Shown piece by piece: positions 51,864-56,321 of a stretch of DNA of 56,321 bases. Source of the DNA: Bryobacterales bacterium (lineage in GTDB: Bacteria; Acidobacteriota; Terriglobia; Bryobacterales; UBA6623); assembly GCA_022824585.1 (NCBI GenBank), contig JAJDZN010000249.1:1-56321 (forward strand). Direction: 5' to 3'. Numbering within the stretch: position 1 is the stretch's first letter; the number at the start of each line of letters is the position of its first letter. Position numbers and translations under genes: made by a program. The notes beneath the pieces were generated by a model, which saw only the letters and a list, made by a program, of their open reading frames with translations, was not told the origin of the DNA and made no database searches.

Positions 51864-53084
51864 ATGTCATCGAATCGCCGCCACTTTACGCAATTGCTGA
51901 CCGGAGCCGGGCTTGGATCTCTCGCCGCGACCTCCCTGCCCTCGGCCGCCACCGACAAGGGCTCGGTGATCCGCAAGGTTGACGTGTTTCCCGTCGGGAT
52001 TCCGTTCCGCTCGGTTTTCAAGATCGGAGTCGGCACTGTCGGTGACACCGGCAAGCCCGGACAATACGTCATGGTCCGGGCGGAGACCGAGGACGGGCAT
52101 GTTGGCTGGGGCATGACCAACACGATCCCGGCCTGGTCCTACGAGACCATCCAAGCGGTTGTGGGGACGCTCCGCCACCACTTGGTGCCGCTGGCGCTCG
52201 GACGCAGGCCGTTCGAGTGGAACGCGCTCAAGCAGCGCATGGACGCGACGATTCGGCCTGCCGTCAGCAACGGGGCCCCATTCGCCAAGAGCGCGCTTGA
52301 AATCGCGTTTCTGGACTTGGCTGGGCAAGTCGCGGGCGTGCCGCTGCATCGGCTCTTGGGCGGCAAGCTCCGTGACAGTGTCGAACTCTGCTACGCCGTC
52401 AGCATCGACTCGCCGAGCGCTATGGCAGACGAGGTTTCCCGCTGGCCGGCCTGCAAGTGCTTCAAGGTCAAGGTCTCCGGCGATGCGGATGGAGACATTG
52501 AACGGTTGCGGGCTATCTTGCTGGCACGGCCGGACATCGACGTTTGGCTCGATGCCAATCAATCCTACCAGCCGGTCCATTTGGAGCGGTTCCTCGCCGC
52601 GCTCTCGGAATTCGCCCAAGTTCGGTGCTTCGAGCAGCCGGTGCGCAGCGAGGACTGGATGGGCCTGCGTCGGGCGCGGGAGAGGAGCCCGTTCCCGGTA
52701 GCGATCGACGAGGGCTGCTTTTCGTCGTTCGACGTTGCGAGGGCCGCCGAGATGCGCGTCGCAGATCTCGTCGTGCTCAAGGTCTCCAAGAGCGGAGGCG
52801 TCACCAACTGCGCGAAGAGCGCGGTTGTCTCCGAGGCCCACGGCTTGGGCCTGCTCGGCAGCGGGCTGACCGACGCCGGCGTCAGCCTAATGGCGTCGGT
52901 TCACCTGTACTCGACACTGGACCTGCTGCTGCCGCCCGAATTGAACGGCCCGCAGTTCCTGGCGGATCTCTTCGCCGAAGACATCGAGATGGACGGCGTG
53001 CATGTCAAGGTGCCGGAAACTCCGGGACTGGGCATCAGAGTGCCCGAGGAGCGCGTCCGCGAGAGTTTGCTCGAGATCGGCTAG
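51864..53084 (+). CDS. Tat-exported enolase-superfamily enzyme (muconate lactonizing/epimerase subgroup)
   Basis: 406 residues from the ATG at 51864, where the Tat leader SSNRRHFTQLLTGAGLGSLA begins. The active site differs from the other two family members: Lys201-x-Lys203 (CFKVKVSG), Asp230 (WLDANQSY), Glu257 (CFEQPV), Asp282 (AIDEGC) and Lys306 in VVLKVSKSGG, with no late catalytic His. That is the KxK/K arrangement of muconate lactonizing enzyme, o-succinylbenzoate synthase and dipeptide epimerases, so epimerisation or cycloisomerisation is more likely than dehydration. Divergent from the third receptor gene; ends 43 bp from the convergent O-methyltransferase gene. Confidence 0.87.
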   Translation: MSSNRRHFTQLLTGAGLGSLAATSLPSAATDKGSVIRKVDVFPVGIPFRSVFKIGVGTVGDTGKPGQYVMVRAETEDGHVGWGMTNTIPAWSYETIQAVVGTLRHHLVPLALGRRPFEWNALKQRMDATIRPAVSNGAPFAKSALEIAFLDLAGQVAGVPLHRLLGGKLRDSVELCYAVSIDSPSAMADEVSRWPACKCFKVKVSGDADGDIERLRAILLARPDIDVWLDANQSYQPVHLERFLAALSEFAQVRCFEQPVRSEDWMGLRRARERSPFPVAIDEGCFSSFDVARAAEMRVADLVVLKVSKSGGVTNCAKSAVVSEAHGLGLLGSGLTDAGVSLMASVHLYSTLDLLLPPELNGPQFLADLFAEDIEMDGVHVKVPETPGLGIRVPEERVRESLLEIG

Positions 53085-53127
53085 CCGACGCTCTAATCGG
53101 CCTCTCCGGGGTGGCCCGCCTCTGCGC

Positions 53128-53784
53128 TCAGAGCTTGCGGATGAGCGTCAGGCCGTCGCCGACGTGCAGCATGACCGTTTCGATCCTTGGATCGCCAAGT
53201 ATGTGGTCGTTGAACTCGCGGATTCCGATGGTCTCGGCGTCTTGGTTGGCGGCGTCCATCATCCAGTTGTGCCACATCACATTGTCAAAGGCGAGCAGTC
53301 CGTTGGTTCTCAGCTTGGGCAGCAGCGCCTCGAAATAGGCGACGTAGTTGTCCTTGTCGGCGTCAACGAACGCAAAGTCGACGGGCGGCTCGCGGGGGAT
53401 CGCACGCAAGGTGTCCAAGGCAGGAGCGATTCGAAGCTCAATGCGGTCGGCCAGACCGCTTCGCCTCCAATAGCGTCTTCCGATGGACGTCCATTCGTCG
53501 CTCACGTCGCAACACAGCAGCTTTCCATCGGTCGGCAATGCGGCTGCCATGCACGCGGCGCTGTAACCCGTGAACGTCCCGACCTCAACGACTTGCTTGG
53601 CACCGACGGCCGCCACCAGCATGCGCAGGAACAAGCCTTGTTCTTCCGAGATCATCATTCCGGCGAGTGCGCCAATCTCTTCCTTCGTCTCTCGCCTCAA
53701 CTCGCCAAGGAGTCGATCTTCCGACGTCCGGTTGCGCAGCATGAACCGACACAGGTCTTGCGTCAATGAGGTGATCTTCGCCAT
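53128..53784 (-). CDS. O-methyltransferase (caffeoyl-CoA/catechol OMT family)
   Basis: 218 residues, the usual length of this family. SAM motif I is VVEVGTFTGYSAACMAAAL, the metal-binding Asp is in FVDADKDNYVAY with a further Asp-Asn in LLAFDNVMWHN, and the end (GDGLTLIRKL) is conserved. These enzymes methylate catechol-type hydroxyls with a divalent metal. The N-terminus (MAKITSLTQDLCRFML) has no signal peptide, so cytoplasmic. A perfect hairpin lies 42-61 bp upstream of the start. Beyond that is 400 bp without a clear gene. Confidence 0.9.
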   Translation of the reverse strand: MAKITSLTQDLCRFMLRNRTSEDRLLGELRRETKEEIGALAGMMISEEQGLFLRMLVAAVGAKQVVEVGTFTGYSAACMAAALPTDGKLLCCDVSDEWTSIGRRYWRRSGLADRIELRIAPALDTLRAIPREPPVDFAFVDADKDNYVAYFEALLPKLRTNGLLAFDNVMWHNWMMDAANQDAETIGIREFNDHILGDPRIETVMLHVGDGLTLIRKL

Positions 53785-54190
53785 CCTTCGAGCGTAGCGA
53801 AGGTGACGAAATAGGGGTCACTGCGGGCTGGCCGACCGGCCAGCCTGAATTGACGTAGGAACCCACACCCTTGTGAACAGCGAGTGTGAATCAACCGCCT
53901 TCAAGTTCTGACGACTGACGGTTCGTGCCAAGTGCCTTGAAGGCAGTGCCGCCTTCCCGCGCTTTCCTGCAGCACCTGCCACAGGTACCTCATGGTTCAA
54001 ACCTGCTGATGTTCGTGTTCAGTCGGTTTTCCTCGGGAGCTCGTGCGTCGGCGTAAACACGAGGCAGGAGCATGACCTCCTTGACTGACCAGCCTCGTGG
54101 TCGCTACTTCGTCGGCCGTATCGCCCCGGCCCTCATCGACGCGGATCACAGCACTCGGTCCGAGCCATTCCAAGGGACGGCGTGCTGGCC
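53785..54190. other. Gap without a supported gene, containing an 8-bp hairpin
   Basis: About 400 bp between the O-methyltransferase start and the end of the MmeI-like gene. The one clear structure is GGCTGGCC-GACC-GGCCAGCC at 53826-53845, a perfect stem-loop that may terminate transcription coming from the MmeI-like gene. A minus-strand 65-codon frame (53997-54194) starts in an ATGA overlap with the MmeI-like stop, but its translation is simple and unfamiliar. I see no tRNA or attachment site here. Confidence 0.4.
53826..53845. terminator. Perfect 8-bp hairpin upstream of the O-methyltransferase
   Basis: GGCTGGCC-GACC-GGCCAGCC with a 4-nt loop, no T tract. It may end the MmeI-like transcript or be part of the methyltransferase leader. 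Confidence 0.45.
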
Positions 54191-56321
54191 TCATGCCCTC
54201 TCGGCATTGAGCGCCAGCAACTCGCGCAAGGCCTCGTCGTCGGCGATGTCGGCCGGCCAGCCGTACGCGGCAACCACAGCCGCGTCAAGGGCCTGATGCG
54301 CATCGACGAGCCACTGCGGCCGGGCGTTGTACAGGTTCGTCAGCGTCCGCTTCTTGAGAGCCTTTGCGGCGTCCTCGTTGCGCGGAACCGGCCGCTTCGG
54401 GTAGCCGGGCACCGGCTCGTCCACCCACTCGACCCACTCCGGCGGGTTGAGCCAGCGGTCCCGCATCTCGACCAACCTTCGGGCTTCGTGGGCCACAGGC
54501 ATGGCCCGCGGATCGTCAGCGCAATTCGCGCTAGGCACGTCCGGCGTCAGGCCGGGCGGGAACGGGAACGTTTCGAATGTCGTGGTCGGCGTGTAGCGCG
54601 GATCGTTGCCCTTGCCGAGCCAGGTCCCGAGCCGGAGCGACCAGATCTCGTGGAAGCGGCTGTGCAGGATCCCGAACATCGTGTCGTCGTCGCGAGCGAT
54701 GGCGATGGTCGCCGAGTCGGGACAGACGCCGGCATCCAGCCAGACGAACAGGCGGTGCTTGGCGACACGAGGCGTCCCGATGTAGCGCGGCAGGCCATCG
54801 AGTGCGGCCCACATCCCCTGTCTCGGCTCGACGTGCCGCCACCAGTACGCGCGATACGATTCGCGACGGTTCTGCTCGCGCATCGGGTAGACCCGCTCCT
54901 GCACCCACCGGAACGGTTCCTCGTACAGCGCTGCTTCCGCGGCTGACATCGTCCAACCGAAGTCGACGATCCACTTACCCGTCGGCCTCCGGGTGAGGTC
55001 CATGCCGTTCACCCACGGCCTCAGCACATCGGCGTTGGTCCGGCCGTTCGGGTTTGCTGGCAGCCCGAGCCACTCGCGCGCTTGATCGCCCGAAACGTCG
55101 AACGGACCGCCCTTCGTGTCGCCCATGAACGCCGCCCCGGAGTTCTCCGCCAGACGCCGGACACCGGTTAGATCGACCCCGGCCCCGCCGCGCCTCGCCG
55201 TGAGATCGGCGTGGATCTCATCCACCGGCTCGCCGTCGAGCCAAACCCCGGACACAGACTCGTCGTCAGTTCGCGAGAAGCAGACCAACGACACCCGCAC
55301 AGCCGCCCCGTCGACCACCCAGGGCTCGTCACTCCATGCCTCGAAGATGCGCCGCTCGTGTGTCGCCGCCTGTAGCGCACGGCGGTTTGCTCCACCCCGG
55401 ATGGAATTGGTCGCGACCAGCCCGGCACGTTCGGCCTTGCCCAATGCGATCTGCCGGCCTGCCTTCTCGAACCAGTAGCAGACGAGATCGGCTTCCGCCG
55501 GCACGCGTCCAGCGTAGGTCGCGAACATTCGCGACACGTAGTCCTCGCCCAAGTGCGAGATCAGAAGCTTGCCGCCTAGGAACGGCGGATTGCCGATCAC
55601 CACGTCCGCCTCGGGCCAGTCTGGTTCGGTGCCGCCCGATGTAAGGATCGCGTCGCTGCACTCGATCGTGTCCAACGGGTCGAGAATCGGCTCGCGCGAG
55701 CCTGGAAACCCGTTCCTGCGCATCCACTGGATCTCGCCGATCCACACCGACACCCGCGCCAGTTCGGCCGCGTAGGCGTTCAATTCAATTCCCTTGACGT
55801 TGGCGGGGCCGACCGCAGGGAAGCCGCGGTGAAGACCCAGTGCCTCGGCCTCCACCGAGACTTGGTGCTCCAGATCATGTAGGGCGTGCAGCGCGAGATA
55901 GAGGAAGTTCCCCGAGCCGCAGGCCGGGTCGAGCACGGTGAAGTTGCGCAGCCGTTCAAGAAACGCGCCGAGCGCTTTCTCAGCCCGCCGCCGTTGCCGC
56001 TTCGCGGCAGCCTGCGAATTCCCGGAAGCTCCCAAACTGTCGGCAATCCGCGCTTTCACGGCCGCCCACTCGGCCAGCAGCGGGCGCACGATCAGCGGAT
56101 CGATGATCCGCATGATCTTGTCCCGGTCCGTGTAGTGCGCCCCCAGTTGCGAGCGCTTGTCCGGGTCGAGGCCACGCTCGAACAGCGTGCCCAGGATCGA
56201 GGGATCGATGCTGGACCAATCCAGTGCGGAGCCCCCCAGTGTCGTCTCGATCTGGAACTTGTTCATCGGCAGGGCGGCATCGTCCTTGAACAGCCCGCCG
56301 TTGAACCAGTCCACGTCCTCG
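54191..56321 (-). CDS. MmeI-like (type IIL/IIG) restriction-modification enzyme, C-terminal part
   Basis: At least 709 residues, open at the right edge: codons continue upstream of 56314 (Glu-Asp-Val-Asp-Trp-Phe-Asn), so this is not the true start. The N6-adenine methyltransferase has motif I in VLDPACGSGNFLYLALHAL and motif IV NPPF in VVIGNPPFLGGKLL. A specificity (TRD) region follows, recognisable by 'VDFGWTMSAAEAALYEEPF', WWRHVEPRQGMWAALDGLP and 'RVAKHRLFVWL', then FGILHSRFHEIWSLRLGT and TPTTTFETFPFPPG. This matches MmeI-family enzymes, which carry nuclease, methylase and recognition in one chain. The nuclease part lies outside the window, so I cannot tell an active restriction enzyme from a methylase only. 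Confidence 0.85.
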   Translation of the reverse strand, partial: EDVDWFNGGLFKDDAALPMNKFQIETTLGGSALDWSSIDPSILGTLFERGLDPDKRSQLGAHYTDRDKIMRIIDPLIVRPLLAEWAAVKARIADSLGASGNSQAAAKRQRRRAEKALGAFLERLRNFTVLDPACGSGNFLYLALHALHDLEHQVSVEAEALGLHRGFPAVGPANVKGIELNAYAAELARVSVWIGEIQWMRRNGFPGSREPILDPLDTIECSDAILTSGGTEPDWPEADVVIGNPPFLGGKLLISHLGEDYVSRMFATYAGRVPAEADLVCYWFEKAGRQIALGKAERAGLVATNSIRGGANRRALQAATHERRIFEAWSDEPWVVDGAAVRVSLVCFSRTDDESVSGVWLDGEPVDEIHADLTARRGGAGVDLTGVRRLAENSGAAFMGDTKGGPFDVSGDQAREWLGLPANPNGRTNADVLRPWVNGMDLTRRPTGKWIVDFGWTMSAAEAALYEEPFRWVQERVYPMREQNRRESYRAYWWRHVEPRQGMWAALDGLPRYIGTPRVAKHRLFVWLDAGVCPDSATIAIARDDDTMFGILHSRFHEIWSLRLGTWLGKGNDPRYTPTTTFETFPFPPGLTPDVPSANCADDPRAMPVAHEARRLVEMRDRWLNPPEWVEWVDEPVPGYPKRPVPRNEDAAKALKKRTLTNLYNARPQWLVDAHQALDAAVVAAYGWPADIADDEALRELLALNAERA

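Noticed and set aside
53997..54194. 65-codon minus-strand frame that begins in an ATGA overlap with the MmeI-like gene stop
   Set aside because: The overlap is attractive, but the translation is Arg/Ser/Pro-rich with no motif or predicted structure that I can see. Left as a note only.
54072..54296. 74-codon plus-strand frame crossing the end of the MmeI-like gene
   Set aside because: It overlaps the certain gene on the other strand and its second half is simply the antisense of it.
1..56321. tRNA or rRNA genes
   Set aside because: Isolated GTTCGA-like T-loop strings occur (for example near 1204 and 26761), but none is flanked by a matching acceptor stem or anticodon arm.
1..56321. Insertion sequences or prophage
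   Set aside because: The only recombinase is xerC in its conserved trmFO context. No transposase, terminal inverted repeats or phage structural genes are visible.

Overview
This 56.3-kb window is GC-rich bacterial chromosome, fully coding on both strands, with 47 protein genes that I can support. The last gene runs off the right edge. I see no rRNA, tRNA, CRISPR array or transposase. The gene content suggests an acidobacterium of the Bryobacterales/Solibacter type. The reasons are three very large outer-membrane receptors of the Oar/TonB-dependent type, two of them with an N-terminal carboxypeptidase-like repeat; many sugar-processing enzymes with twin-arginine (Tat) leaders; secreted RraA-like and amidohydrolase proteins; and a hopanoid radical-SAM enzyme. 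This placement is inference; no 16S or ribosomal protein gene is present to fix it.

Layout. 0.1-6.5 kb: exported glycosidase-like protein, SDR dehydrogenase, APH-fold kinase, AXE1-type esterase and a cyclic-nucleotide-domain/acyltransferase fusion. 6.7-11.8 kb: housekeeping run of rhomboid protease, tatA, trmFO overlapping xerC, and hpnJ. 11.8-12.3 kb: a gene-free convergent gap packed with TGTGGAAA (DnaA-box-like) repeats. 12.3-17.2 kb: OPT transporter, exported RraA-like protein, and a 2-hydroxyacid dehydrogenase coupled to an HpcH/HpaI aldolase. 17.3-20.4 kb: MsbA-like exporter, then gmk-rpoZ. 20.5-26.1 kb: secreted amidohydrolase, a tandem M42 peptidase with one dead half, a TPR protein, a small Cys protein and a Tat-exported Gfo/Idh/MocA oxidoreductase. 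26.1-29.6 kb: two ECF sigma/anti-sigma modules on the minus strand. 29.8-34.0 kb: a CoA-transferase/racemase carrying a histone-H1-like tail, a class III aminotransferase and a GDPD. 34.2-53.1 kb: an accessory uptake region with three giant receptors and three Tat-exported enolase-superfamily enzymes, interleaved with an aldose epimerase, a small Cys protein, a QC-like M28 enzyme, a methyltransferase and rodZ. 53.1-56.3 kb: an O-methyltransferase and the C-terminal part of an MmeI-like restriction-modification enzyme.

How the parts may work together. The receptors probably bring sugars or sugar acids through the outer membrane, and the Tat-exported dehydratase/racemase-type enzymes would act on them in the periplasm. 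Two receptor genes sit head-to-head with an enolase-superfamily gene, so the pairing looks like a repeated module. The two ECF systems may sense the envelope; one anti-sigma factor ends in a TonB C-terminal-like domain. Several genes have a TANNNT -10 box only 7-14 nt before the start codon and no Shine-Dalgarno site, which hints at leaderless mRNAs.
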